Origin: Chitinophagaceae bacterium
GTDB taxonomy: Bacteria > Bacteroidota > Bacteroidia > Chitinophagales > Chitinophagaceae
Assembly: GCA_903642275.1 (NCBI GenBank)
Contig: CAHJWK010000027.1
Span: 1-45,230 of the forward strand
DNA: 45,230 bases
Reading direction: 5' to 3'
Shown: positions 25,614 through 33,782 of the stretch, in pieces
Layout of the letters: each line of letters opens with the position of its first letter
How positions within the stretch are numbered: position 1 is the first letter of the stretch
The notes under the pieces: generated by a model
What the model was told of the DNA's origin: nothing
Seen by the model: only the letters and a program-made list of their open reading frames with translations
Databases searched by the model: none
Translations under genes and position numbers: made by a program

Positions 25614-26144
25614 TTAATTTTTTCTTTTAAGCTCAATAAAATTTGTGAATAACCTTTGATTGCCCACAAGTACAAGACCTATTATAAGTTTTACAGTATA
25701 AATAATCATATAGCTAAAATCGTATGGTTTGTAAGCGCCAAAAGAAGCTTTTTGCATTTGCCGGTTTTGAAAATAAAGAATTATATAACGTATTAACGAC
25801 GGAAATGAATCTATAATAATAAGTGAACCGGTTACAATTATTGATATGCTGATGATTGTTGAACGATGAATGTTTAAAGGAAAATCAGTTTGTTCAAAGT
25901 CTTTATCAATTTTAAACTTTTCAATAAACCAGTTTGATTTTAAAATCAGAGCATACGTAAGTAAAACATACATAAACAATTGAAAAAAAGTAAATAATAC
26001 ATTGTATAGATAAATCTGTCCCCAATCTTGTTTGGGTAAGTTAGTTGCGGTTAAAATAAATTGAACAAACGTTTCTAATGTTTGTGGCAGCAAGAAAATT
26101 CCTGCTACTTTAAAAACAATATTTAATAAACTGCGTGGTGTCAT
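25614..26144 (-). CDS. Four-TM membrane protein, unrecognised
   Basis: I do not recognise a family. The 176 residues have hydrophobic segments at about 6-30, 45-68, 95-118 and 145-163. Between segments two and three lies a charged cytoplasmic-type loop (FIEKFKIDKDFEQTDFPLNIHR). It is translated just ahead of the DUF4328 gene with a 3-bp gap, so the products may act together. An inverted repeat (26156-26179) lies directly upstream of its start. Confidence 0.6.
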   Translation of the reverse strand: MTPRSLLNIVFKVAGIFLLPQTLETFVQFILTATNLPKQDWGQIYLYNVLFTFFQLFMYVLLTYALILKSNWFIEKFKIDKDFEQTDFPLNIHRSTIISISIIVTGSLIIIDSFPSLIRYIILYFQNRQMQKASFGAYKPYDFSYMIIYTVKLIIGLVLVGNQRLFTNFIELKRKN

Positions 26145-26155
26145 TATTAATTATT

Positions 26156-26179
26156 TCGGTTGGTGCGGACACCAACCGA
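26156..26179. repeat. Hairpin of the TGGTGTTC family, copy 4
   Basis: TCGGTTGGTG, loop CGGA, CACCAACCGA: 10-bp perfect arms. Same core GTTGGTG/CACCAAC as at 22893-22918 but with a shorter loop. It lies between a minus-strand stop and the next minus-strand start, where it could act as a terminator, but neither side has a T-tract. Confidence 0.65.
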
Positions 26180-26206
26180 TAGGGAAATATTACGCCAGTA
26201 TGGGAG

Positions 26207-26851
26207 TTATTTAAACCCCCAATTTAACCATGCTAAGTATTCTTTAACTAAGATTTCTCCAACGTTTAACACCTCTAAAGCTTGCGATTTTGTAATCATT
26301 GCTCCATGTGCTGCTGAATTACAAATACTCAATAATTTAAGTATAAATTGATTTTGTCTTGAAGTTATTGCTCCTTTTTCTGCAAGTTTTAATACAATTT
26401 TTGATGTAGCTGTTTTTCCTGTTATTTCAATTTTGAATCCTTTTGCTAAATTCTTCAACATTGTTTCAAGGTCAACTCTTAAACCAATTAAAGCTAGTCT
26501 TGGATCAGTATCGATTAAGTTGCGATAATAATCCAAGTTGAGCCCACTCGGTGAAGGAATTAATCCAAGTTCAATCATACGCTTATTTGCTTCGTTTTCA
26601 TTTGTTGATGTTACCTCATCAATTTCTTTTTGAACTTCTGGCTTGCGTTCGTTTTTTATCTCCTTTGATAGTGCTTTTACTTCAAGAATCTCTTTATCGA
26701 TTTCAACAGAAAATCCTCCTGGTAATGCTATTCTGTTTGCTTTGTCAAAGAATGTCTTTATACTTTTTCGGAAATAACAAACGATTGCAACTACGGTAAT
26801 TTGCCACGAAATCGCAGCTATAAAATCAAGAATCAATTTTAGGCAATTCAT
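26207..26851 (-). CDS. Membrane-anchored DUF4145/HEPN-like protein
   Basis: I prefer the start at 26851 (MNCLKLILDF) over 26905, because it leads directly into the hydrophobic anchor and avoids overlapping the next gene. That gives 214 residues: a TM at about 5-28, a charged linker with Lys/Glu coiled-coil character (EILEVKALSKEIKNERKPEVQKEIDEV), and a C-terminal helical domain. In this domain DPRLALIGLRVDLETMLKNLA and ILKLLSICNSAAHGAMITKSQALEVLNVGE resemble DUF4145/HEPN-type domains. The HEPN catalytic Arg of R-x4-6-H is not seen before AAH, so RNase activity is doubtful. Confidence 0.6.
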   Translation of the reverse strand: MNCLKLILDFIAAISWQITVVAIVCYFRKSIKTFFDKANRIALPGGFSVEIDKEILEVKALSKEIKNERKPEVQKEIDEVTSTNENEANKRMIELGLIPSPSGLNLDYYRNLIDTDPRLALIGLRVDLETMLKNLAKGFKIEITGKTATSKIVLKLAEKGAITSRQNQFILKLLSICNSAAHGAMITKSQALEVLNVGEILVKEYLAWLNWGFK

Positions 26852-26885
26852 AGTAAAATTTATGTTTGAAATGTAATGTGCACAG

Positions 26886-27146
26886 CTAAAGATATTTTGA
26901 AGCAAAATCCCTAACAGATTGAAGCAAATTTTGTACTTGACTTAAATCGTATTCTCTATGCTTTCCATGTGCTGCTTTATTCCTTAAATCAAGCCAAGCA
27001 GTAATTGACTTTTGAATTAATCCATTATATATCCCTGCTTTACACAGTTCAATGTTCATTGTTTCTGCTTTATGAAATTTGATTTTACCATTTGTATTGG
27101 TGGAAGAAATATCATTTCGGGCTCGTCCACTATCATTTTGGCACAT
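26886..27146 (-). pseudogene. 5'-truncated HEPN-like gene fragment
   Basis: An 86-residue frame. From about residue 20 it reads like the C-terminal end of a larger protein: KFHKAETMNIELCKAGIYN, then WLDLRNKAAHGKHREY with a clean R-x4-H HEPN motif, then a closing helix VRDFASKYL. The first 12 residues (MCQNDSGRARND) are encoded by the repeated motif at 27120-27156 and do not look like native protein. Most likely the 5' part of the gene was removed or displaced by a mobile element. A small intact HEPN protein cannot be excluded. Confidence 0.55.
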
Positions 27147-27156
27147 CCACTATCAT
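27120..27156 (-). mobile_element. Two repeats resembling an insertion-sequence end
   Basis: GGCTCGTCCACTATCAT (27120-27136) and GGCACATCCACTATCAT (27140-27156) differ at two of 17 positions and lie 20 bp apart. Closely spaced short repeats at a terminus are typical of IS21-family ends. No transposase is present. The family assignment is from memory of such ends and is tentative. Confidence 0.4.
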
Positions 27157-27479
27157 TCAATCATAACAACCCCGTTTCTGCGGATAATAACCACGTTTTC
27201 TTTTAACTGCACTTCGGCAATAAAACTTCAATCGTTGCAAACACAAATCTTCTTCTTTAATTTCCAGAGGGATAACAAACAAACCGTTACATAAAGGCCC
27301 GGAAGAGCAGTTTCAATTTACCGGTTTGGATTTTTTTCAGGGGATTTTTTGGTAATTGAAATTGCTTACCGAATATCGGCAGTATAAATGAAACCAGCAA
27401 ATTTTATAATAAAAAGAAGTTTGCTTTAATTAAAACCGGTTGCTGACAGGCATTGAAATACTTTCGCGAAAATTAAATA
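27147..27479. other. Intergenic region, no gene seen
   Basis: A 333-bp stretch between the truncated HEPN-like frame and the FMN reductase gene. No open frame looks coding and I recognise no RNA. It may be leftover of an element or of the missing 5' part of the neighbouring gene. TACTTTCG near 27463 is a weak -7-like sequence for the reductase. Confidence 0.5.
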
Positions 27480-28052
27480 ATGTATAAACTGAAAGTAATA
27501 TCATCTACGGTGAGGCCGGGAAGAAAAGGGCCGGTAGTTGCTAACTGGATAGCAGAACTGGCAAAGCAAACCAGCAATTTTGAAGTGGAAGTGCTTGACC
27601 TTGGCGAGATAAACCTGCCGCTGATGAACGAAGCGGTGCACCCGATGATGAAGCAATATGAGCATGAACATACCAAAGCCTGGAGCGCAAAAATTGAGGA
27701 AGCAGACGCCTTTATTTTTGTGAGCGCCGAATATGATTACAGTTATCCTGCCTCTTTAAAAAATGCGCTGGAATATTTGGTGCATGAATGGGCGTTTAAG
27801 GCTGCCGGGCTGGTTACTTATTCTGCAGGCCCGTTTGCTGGTGTAAGAGGCTGGATGAGTTTAAAAGTTGACCTTCTGTCTTTAAGATGTATAGCCGTTT
27901 CAGAAGGCGTGCATATACCTTTTGTAACACAGGCAATTAATGAGGATGGTATTTTTATGCCGAATGAACATGTTGTAAAATCTGCGGATATTATGCTTAC
28001 ACAACTGCTGCGCTGGACAAAAGGTATGAAGGCAATAAAAGAAGATAAGTAG
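27480..28052 (+). CDS. NADPH-dependent FMN reductase family protein
   Basis: A 190-residue flavodoxin-fold oxidoreductase of the cytoplasm, using FMN and NAD(P)H to reduce flavins, quinones or other acceptors. SSTVRPGRKGPVVANWI at about 6-22 is the phosphate-binding loop. VLDLGEINLPLMNEA, FVSAEYDYSYPASLKNALEYL (about 80-100) and the AGPFAGVRG loop are family marks. Chromate and azo reductases are relatives; the sequence does not choose between them. A strong two-way terminator follows. Confidence 0.9.
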   Translation: MYKLKVISSTVRPGRKGPVVANWIAELAKQTSNFEVEVLDLGEINLPLMNEAVHPMMKQYEHEHTKAWSAKIEEADAFIFVSAEYDYSYPASLKNALEYLVHEWAFKAAGLVTYSAGPFAGVRGWMSLKVDLLSLRCIAVSEGVHIPFVTQAINEDGIFMPNEHVVKSADIMLTQLLRWTKGMKAIKEDK

Positions 28053-28068
28053 AAAAGTTATAGCAATA

Positions 28069-28098
28069 AAAAAGGCTGAAGATTACTTCAGCCTTTTT
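28069..28098. terminator. Bidirectional terminator
   Basis: AAAAAGGCTGAAG, loop ATTA, CTTCAGCCTTTTT: a 13-bp perfect stem with A- and T-tracts at its ends. It serves the FMN reductase (plus) and the converging lipoprotein gene (minus). Confidence 0.93.
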
Positions 28099-28114
28099 AA
28101 TTAAAAATGTTGGT

Positions 28115-28525
28115 TTATTTCTTATAATCAGCATCAACAGTAACCCGGGCTGTAATGCCATTCTCTACAAAACTTGAATCAACGTTTAGATGCAAATCGC
28201 TGGAAGTAAGATTAGTAACATGAGCACTTTGGGTAACGCCATCAGTAGTAATCGATAACACTTTACTTGAAGAGTTGTATGTGTACGAACCGGTAGAAGG
28301 TCCAGTACTGTCAGTATCCGTATAGGTCCCATCGCTCCCAAAAACCAGGGTTTCGCCGGCAGTAGTTGTGTCTCCGCCAACTTTAATATTGTTTGCATAT
28401 TCTATCGTAATAATATTATTGGATTTCCATGTACCAACAATACTTGCGGGAGAATTGTCTGAACTTTTGCTACAGCCCGCTAAAATTATTCCGCCGGCAA
28501 AAACTGAAAACAGGATTTTTCTCAT
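28115..28525 (-). CDS. Small lipocalin-like lipoprotein
   Basis: The 136 residues have a lipobox LAGC (Cys18) and a serine/threonine-rich, beta-strand body. The opening SIVGTWKSNN and later GSDGTYTDTD, GSYTYNSSSKVLSIT are the pattern of the Bacteroidota 'lipocalin-like' domain, which adopts an eight-stranded barrel. The protein is probably tethered to a membrane in the envelope. Ligand unknown. Solitary gene with terminators on both sides. Confidence 0.75.
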   Translation of the reverse strand: MRKILFSVFAGGIILAGCSKSSDNSPASIVGTWKSNNIITIEYANNIKVGGDTTTAGETLVFGSDGTYTDTDSTGPSTGSYTYNSSSKVLSITTDGVTQSAHVTNLTSSDLHLNVDSSFVENGITARVTVDADYKK

Positions 28526-28638
28526 TGAGTTAAATTTATAGTTTTAAAAATTTTTCATATATACGTATTTAAATGTATTTTATTGCTGTGTTATATTCTT
28601 ACTTCTGTTTATTTATAATATTTTAGTATAATGGGCAA

Positions 28639-28670
28639 AAAAAAGCAGGCCTTTTAAAGCCTGCTTTTTT
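28639..28670. terminator. Bidirectional-type intrinsic terminator
   Basis: AAAAAAGCAGGC, loop CTTTTAAA, GCCTGCTTTTTT: a 12-bp perfect stem. It lies just beyond the stop of the DUF2382 gene on the minus strand. Confidence 0.92.
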
Positions 28671-28690
28671 ATTGGGTATAGGGATATGAA

Positions 28691-29479
28691 TTAGTTTTTG
28701 TTAGCATCAAGCTGCTCAATATCAACTTCAGTTTTGCGTACAGTATCACGTACAGTTTCTTCACGTTGGTTAACCTGTTTGTCTAAAGAAATTTCTTCAA
28801 CAACTCTGGCTTCTTTAGAAACAACCGGTATTTCGGCATATTCTTTCATTTCAATAGTGCCCTCATTAAAATTAGCAAAATCTGCATCAGAAGCAACCCT
28901 GTCAACTTTATTGCGGTTAACATTTACACGTTCTTCGCGTAATCTCAGACTTTCTTCAACTGGTTTTTCAACAATGCGGCTTTTAATGCGCACACCACCT
29001 GTAGAAACTTCCCTTTTGCCCACCTGTAATTTTTCTTCCACTACAGATATTTTTTTACCGGCATTGTTTCCTTTTGTATCGGTGTTGTTTGCATTAAAGT
29101 TTTGCGTATTTGAAGCTGATGTGTTTGTTAAATCATCAGAATCGTTATCAACATCAATAGCACCATATTGGTCAAGTATCACTGATGCACGGCTGGCTTC
29201 TTCTTCAGTTTGCGTATACACACTAACCACGGTGCCTCTCTCAGCAGCAGCGGAGTAACGTGCAGTTGCGTCATCATCATTAAACAGGTTCTTGAAGAAT
29301 CTTGAAATACCATTAGAGTTATCAGCATTAGCTGTTGTAGCTGCACTTGTTGCATAATCAGGTGAACTGCCTGCTTTTATATCAACATCACCGTTATCAA
29401 ATCCGTTACTTAATAACTGGTCAACTGCGTTTTGAGCGTCGGAAGCGCTGTTAAAAATACCGACTACTGTTTGTGTCAT
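28691..29479 (-). CDS. General stress protein 17M-like plus DUF2382 protein
   Basis: The 262 residues have two domains. Residues 1-110 (TVVGIFNSASDAQNAVDQLLSNGF, then VVSVYTQTEEEASRASVILDQYG) resemble the general stress protein 17M/YflT module. After a linker rich in Asn and Asp, residues about 140-250 form DUF2382: VVEEKLQVGKREVSTGGVRI, SLREERVNVNRNKVDRV, VVSKEARVVEEISLDKQ, EETVRDTVRKTEVDIEQ. Relatives (YsnF/AvaK-like) are linked to stress or desiccation; the biochemical role is unknown. The gene is downstream of a second DUF2382 gene, 30 bp away. Confidence 0.82.
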   Translation of the reverse strand: MTQTVVGIFNSASDAQNAVDQLLSNGFDNGDVDIKAGSSPDYATSAATTANADNSNGISRFFKNLFNDDDATARYSAAAERGTVVSVYTQTEEEASRASVILDQYGAIDVDNDSDDLTNTSASNTQNFNANNTDTKGNNAGKKISVVEEKLQVGKREVSTGGVRIKSRIVEKPVEESLRLREERVNVNRNKVDRVASDADFANFNEGTIEMKEYAEIPVVSKEARVVEEISLDKQVNQREETVRDTVRKTEVDIEQLDANKN

Positions 29480-29509
29480 AATTTTTAGTTGTTATTTATT
29501 GTTTGTGAA

Positions 29510-29959
29510 TTAGAGGCTTGTATTGTTAAGTGATGGAATACGTGTAACTGTAACTTCCTGTTTTTTTAAACTAACTGTTTCTGTGTGTTCTTTAGTGGTA
29601 GTATGTTTTGTTATATAAACTTCTTCAACCAGTAATAACTTTTTTTCAACTACTACCACTTCTTTTACAACAGGTATTATTATAACATTTCCTTCATGCC
29701 TTATTGCAGGCGTTTCTGAAACATAAGTGTTGATAAGAACTTTTTTAATTTCAATATCTTCACTAAATAGATTTAAAGAAGCTGTTTCATTTACTTCAAC
29801 AATCTTTCTTGTTATTTGAATTGTAGCGTTCTCAACAAGCTTTTTATCAAGGTGAAGTTGTTCTTCTATTATACTAATTGTAAATGGGCTGTTGCTATCG
29901 TTATCGTTGTTGTCATTCAAAGTAATCTTTAAAGTGATAAAACCATGCCACGAAAACAT
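29510..29959 (-). CDS. DUF2382 protein, stand-alone
   Basis: The 149 residues consist almost entirely of the DUF2382 repeat pattern: ISIIEEQLHLDKKLVENATIQI, NTYVSETPAIRHEGNVIIIPVVKEVVVVEKKLLLVEEVYIT, and HTETVSLKKQEVTVTRI. The N-terminal MFSWHGFITLKITLNDNNDNDS could be native or from an upstream start; Met1 is the only one available in the window. It is upstream of the GSP17M/DUF2382 gene by 30 bp on the same strand, so the two are probably a stress operon. Function unknown. Confidence 0.75.
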   Translation of the reverse strand: MFSWHGFITLKITLNDNNDNDSNSPFTISIIEEQLHLDKKLVENATIQITRKIVEVNETASLNLFSEDIEIKKVLINTYVSETPAIRHEGNVIIIPVVKEVVVVEKKLLLVEEVYITKHTTTKEHTETVSLKKQEVTVTRIPSLNNTSL

Positions 29960-30069
29960 TTAATTTTTTAATAACAAAATATTCATATTGCATTTTATTA
30001 AAGGAATTAAAATTTTAAATAAAATTTTCGCTATAATGAAACAGAATATAGTAACATTATTAGGTAATG

Positions 30070-30100
30070 TTTTTCAATGTATTTTTTACACATAAATTTG
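30070..30100 (+). promoter_or_regulatory. Possible promoter of the MFS/GH13 operon
   Basis: TTTT at 30070-30073 and TAAATTTG at 30093-30100, which fits TAnnTTTG, with a 19-base spacer. Transcription would begin about 10 bases before the ATG, a very short leader. Confidence 0.4.
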
Positions 30101-30117
30101 TTTGATAAACGATTGAT

Positions 30118-31503
30118 ATGTCAGCGTTAATTACCACGGATAATAAGCCAAGGCTTACCCTCTCGCAACTCTTTAATATGAGCTTCGGCTTCTTTGGGAT
30201 ACAGTTTGGTTTTGCCTTACAAAATGCTAACGTAAGCCGCATATTTCAAACGCTCGGTGCTGATCTTGATAATATCGCTATCTTATGGATAGCTGCACCA
30301 TTCACCGGCCTTATTATACAACCAATCATTGGTTATTTAAGTGACAGAACGTGGCACCCGTTCTGGGGCAGGCGGCGGCCATTCTTTTTTATTGGTTCGA
30401 TACTGGCATCTGTGGCGCTGTTATTAATGCCCAATTCCATTGCATTATGGATGGCTGCCATGCTGCTTTGGGTGCTCGATGCTTCTATCAATATTTCGAT
30501 GGAACCTTTCCGTGCTTTTGTGGGCGATAAGTTACCTGCATCGCAGCGCACTACCGGCTTTGCCATGCAAACATTTTTTATCGGGCTGGGCGCTGTTATT
30601 GCTTCGTTGCTGCCTTATATTTTCACTAACTATTTTCATATCAGCAATACAGCCCCGCATGGTATAATTCCACCTTCAGTAAAATATTCTTTTTATATCG
30701 GCGGCGTTGTTTTTTTATGCGCCGTTATGTGGACGGTTTTTACAACCAAAGAATTTCCACCGGATGATATTGTTAAATGGGAAGAAGAAAAACTGGAATC
30801 AAAAGGCCTGGCAAAAGGACTGGTCGAAATTGTAAAAGGCATTACTTCTATGCCGAAAACTATGTTGCAGTTAGCGGTTGTACAATTCTTTACCTGGCTT
30901 GCTTTTTTTTCCATGTGGATTTACACAACAGCAGGCATTGCACAAAATGTATATCATACCACAGATACAACTTCCAAATCTTTCCAGGATGCCGGCGATT
31001 GGGTTGGCGTTATGTTTATGGTGTATAATGGCATCTCTGCGCTGGCTGCATTCCTGTTACCGATGCTGGCAGCAAAAATCAGCAGGCGCTATACACACAT
31101 GATCTGTTTAATTCTTGGTGGCATCGGGCTAATATCCATATTCTTTGTAAAAGATAATCATACGCTGTTGCTATCAATGATATTAGTTGGGCTTGCATGG
31201 GCATCAACACTCACCATGCCTTACGCAATTCTTGCCGGCGCGTTGCCATCAAACAAAATGGGTTTTTATATGGGTGTGTTTAATTTCTTTATTGTGATTC
31301 CACAGATTTTAGCCGCTGCTATCTTAGGTTTTTTTGTAAAGCATGTTTTTAATGATGAAAGCATTTATGCATTGCTGGTTGGCGGTATTTCAATGATAAT
31401 CGCAGGATTTTTAAATGTGATTGTGAATGAAAATTATAAAGAAAATTCAAAAGAAATTACTGAAGATGTAGAGATGTTAAAAACTAATGTTGATTCAATA
31501 TAA
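30118..31503 (+). CDS. MFS sugar transporter, maltose/sucrose-proton symporter type
   Basis: Inner-membrane carrier of 461 residues with about twelve membrane helices. FWGRRRPFF (about residues 82-90) in the loop between helices 2 and 3, the early GFFGIQFGFALQNANVSRIFQ and the MEPFRAFVGDKLP block mark the GPH/SLC45-like family of disaccharide transporters. In Bacteroidota these sit beside alpha-glucan hydrolases. The next gene, 52 bp downstream on the same strand, is a GH13 cyclomaltodextrinase-like enzyme, so maltose or maltodextrin is the likely substrate. A candidate promoter lies at 30070-30100. Confidence 0.88.
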   Translation: MSALITTDNKPRLTLSQLFNMSFGFFGIQFGFALQNANVSRIFQTLGADLDNIAILWIAAPFTGLIIQPIIGYLSDRTWHPFWGRRRPFFFIGSILASVALLLMPNSIALWMAAMLLWVLDASINISMEPFRAFVGDKLPASQRTTGFAMQTFFIGLGAVIASLLPYIFTNYFHISNTAPHGIIPPSVKYSFYIGGVVFLCAVMWTVFTTKEFPPDDIVKWEEEKLESKGLAKGLVEIVKGITSMPKTMLQLAVVQFFTWLAFFSMWIYTTAGIAQNVYHTTDTTSKSFQDAGDWVGVMFMVYNGISALAAFLLPMLAAKISRRYTHMICLILGGIGLISIFFVKDNHTLLLSMILVGLAWASTLTMPYAILAGALPSNKMGFYMGVFNFFIVIPQILAAAILGFFVKHVFNDESIYALLVGGISMIIAGFLNVIVNENYKENSKEITEDVEMLKTNVDSI

Positions 31504-31555
31504 CAAAGAGCAATTCTATCATCAACCCAATAAATAAATTTTAAATTAACTGACC

Positions 31556-33454
31556 GTGATTCATAAAAAGCTTTTTTACTTTTTACTTTTTACGTCAATA
31601 TGCATAACAGTTACAGCGCAAAGTATAGACATCTATCCAACACATTGGTTTGTTGGAATGAAGAATCCTAACCTGCAACTAATGGTGCATAGTAATAAAA
31701 TTGCAGACAGGATACCAATTATAAAAATGGCTGATGCAGGCATTAAGATTGCCAATGGAATAACACTGGTTAGAATAGAGCGTGTTGAAAATGCTAACTA
31801 TATTTTTTTAGATCTGGTGATAGATAAAACCGCAAAAGCAGGTAAACGCATATTTAATTTTGGTTCAGGTGATAAAAAAATTTCAATTGATTATGAACTG
31901 AAAGCAAGAAGGCAAGGCAACGGAACTTTATATGCACAAGGTGTTACATCATCTGACCTTATTTATTTATTAATGCCTGACCGTTTCAGCAACGGCGATC
32001 CTTCAAATGATAAGTTCAGTGATATGAATGATACATCATCAGACCGCACCAGTCCTTTCCTTCGTCATGGCGGTGATTTTAAAGGCATCATCAATCATCT
32101 TGATTATTTCAATGATCTTGGTGCAACCACTTTATGGCTTACTCCGGTTGTTGAAAATGATATGGCTTTAACCAGTGAAGGCGGCACGATGCGCAGTACC
32201 TATCATGGTTATGCATTTACCAATCAATATAAGATAGATAAGCGTTTCGGCGGCAATGATGGTTATAAAGAGATGATTGATTCAGCTCATGCGCATCATT
32301 TAAAAATCATACAGGATGCGGTTTATAATCATGTTGGCGACAAGCATTTTTTATATACCGACATGCCTTCAAAAGATTTCTTTAATCAATGGCCGACATA
32401 TACAAATACAACTTATAAAGATCAGCCACTTGTTGATGCGTATGCAGCGAAAAGTGATTATGATATTTCTGTGAAAGGATGGTTCACACCTTTCTTGCCT
32501 GACTTAAATCAACAAAATCCTTTTGTTGCCAATTATCTTATTCAATATGCAATCTGGGCTGTTGAAGAATTTGGTATTGATGGATGGCGCGTTGATACTT
32601 ATTTCTATAGCGACTGCGATTTTCTTAATAATATTAATGAGGCTTTGGTTGGTGAGTTTCCGCACATAACTGTGTTTGGAGAAACAACCATGCACTCGGT
32701 TACTGAACAGGCTTATTATTGTCAGAATAATATCAACACAAACTGGAAAAGTAACCTGCAGGGAGTTATAGATTTTCAACTGGAAGGCGGCATGCAGGCA
32801 GCGCTAAACGAACCGTTTGGCTGGGAGAATGGTTCCACACGGTTGTATGATATTCTGGTGCAGGACATTTTGTATAAAAACCCGATGTGCAATCAGATAT
32901 TATTGGATAACCATGACCAGGATCGTTTTTATTCTGTAATTGGTGAAGACTTTAATAAGTATAAACAAGGCATTACTTTATTGCTTACTGAACGTGGCAT
33001 TCCGCAGTTATATTATGGTACAGAAATACTGATGAAAAATTTTAAAAACCCAACTGATGCAGAAGTAAGAAAAGATTTTCCCGGCGGCTGGCAGGGCGAT
33101 TCATCCAATAAATTTATTGCAGCAGGAAGAACGCAGCAGGAAAACGATGCATATAATTATGTAAAAACATTAGCGCATTTCAGGATGAATGCATCAGCCA
33201 TTAAAACAGGAAAGCTTATGCAATATGTTCCGGCTGATGGCTTGTATGTTTACTTCAGGTATGATGATAAGCAAACTGTAATGATTATACTAAACACAAG
33301 CGACAAAGATCAATCAATAGATTTTAAAAAATATAGTCAGAGAACGAATGGTTTTTCTAAAGCAATAAATGCGATAGATAGTTCATCAAACAATATTTCT
33401 GCTGCATTAAATATTGGTGCGCATCAAAGCTTTATATTGAATTTGTTGAAATGA
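31556..33454 (+). CDS. Cyclomaltodextrinase/neopullulanase-like GH13 enzyme
   Basis: The 632-residue alpha-glucan hydrolase starts at GTG and has a signal peptide ending near FTSICITVTAQ, so it probably acts in the periplasm. The N-terminal domain PTHWFVGMKNPNLQLMVH (about 28-45) is the Cyc-maltodex_N module. The GH13 barrel carries DAVYNHVG (region I), GWRVDTY (region II, nucleophile Asp347), VFGETTMHS (region III, acid/base Glu376) and LDNHDQDRF (region IV, Asp454). The C-terminal beta domain ends at LNLLK. It resembles SusA and related enzymes. It follows the MFS transporter, suggesting degradation outside and import of the product. A hairpin overlaps the stop codon. Confidence 0.92.
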   Translation: MIHKKLFYFLLFTSICITVTAQSIDIYPTHWFVGMKNPNLQLMVHSNKIADRIPIIKMADAGIKIANGITLVRIERVENANYIFLDLVIDKTAKAGKRIFNFGSGDKKISIDYELKARRQGNGTLYAQGVTSSDLIYLLMPDRFSNGDPSNDKFSDMNDTSSDRTSPFLRHGGDFKGIINHLDYFNDLGATTLWLTPVVENDMALTSEGGTMRSTYHGYAFTNQYKIDKRFGGNDGYKEMIDSAHAHHLKIIQDAVYNHVGDKHFLYTDMPSKDFFNQWPTYTNTTYKDQPLVDAYAAKSDYDISVKGWFTPFLPDLNQQNPFVANYLIQYAIWAVEEFGIDGWRVDTYFYSDCDFLNNINEALVGEFPHITVFGETTMHSVTEQAYYCQNNINTNWKSNLQGVIDFQLEGGMQAALNEPFGWENGSTRLYDILVQDILYKNPMCNQILLDNHDQDRFYSVIGEDFNKYKQGITLLLTERGIPQLYYGTEILMKNFKNPTDAEVRKDFPGGWQGDSSNKFIAAGRTQQENDAYNYVKTLAHFRMNASAIKTGKLMQYVPADGLYVYFRYDDKQTVMIILNTSDKDQSIDFKKYSQRTNGFSKAINAIDSSSNNISAALNIGAHQSFILNLLK

Positions 33455-33482
33455 TAAAGGCTACGTAAACAGCCTTTATCAT
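33451..33482. terminator. Hairpin at the end of the GH13 gene
   Basis: ATGATAAAGGCT, loop ACGTAAAC, AGCCTTTATCAT: 12-bp perfect arms. The GH13 stop codon TGA (33452-33454) is inside the left arm. No long T-tract follows on either strand, so it is a less typical two-way terminator toward the convergent gene at 33492. Confidence 0.6.
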
Positions 33483-33491
33483 CATTGATAA

Positions 33492-33782
33492 CTATCTCCA
33501 ATAACCTCTTTTCCAGTAATAACCACGGCCACCGCGAACCCATGTGCCACCTGTCCATACACGGTGTGCTCTTGGTTGCGCCCAATAACCGTTACGATAC
33601 GTATATCTTCCGCCACGATAATACCAGTCGCCATCAACCCAAACATAATTAGGATTTGGTGCAACCGGGCGTTCATATACAGGAGCAACGGGCTGATCAA
33701 CTACTGAATAACGTGCAGGCCCGCAACTGCTGAGAGTTATAATGCCTGATATAAGCATTGTGAACAAAATAAACTTTTTCAT
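33492..33782 (-). CDS. YXWGXW-repeat lipoprotein
   Basis: The 96 residues have a lipobox LSSC (Cys20) and a body with repeating aromatic motifs: YVWVDGDWYYRGGRYTYRNGYW, then VWTGGTWVRGGRGYYWKRGYW. This is the YXWGXW-type repeat common in small Bacteroidota lipoproteins. The protein ends directly after the last repeat. Role unknown; envelope anchored. It begins after a 107-bp gap downstream of the TraB/GumN gene (minus strand). Confidence 0.8.
   Translation of the reverse strand: MKKFILFTMLISGIITLSSCGPARYSVVDQPVAPVYERPVAPNPNYVWVDGDWYYRGGRYTYRNGYWAQPRAHRVWTGGTWVRGGRGYYWKRGYWR

Noticed and set aside
26207-27146. The two HEPN-like frames as a HEPN/MNT toxin-antitoxin pair
   Set aside because: No nucleotidyltransferase (GSxARGxxxxxSDxD) partner is present, one protein lacks the catalytic Arg, and the other looks truncated.
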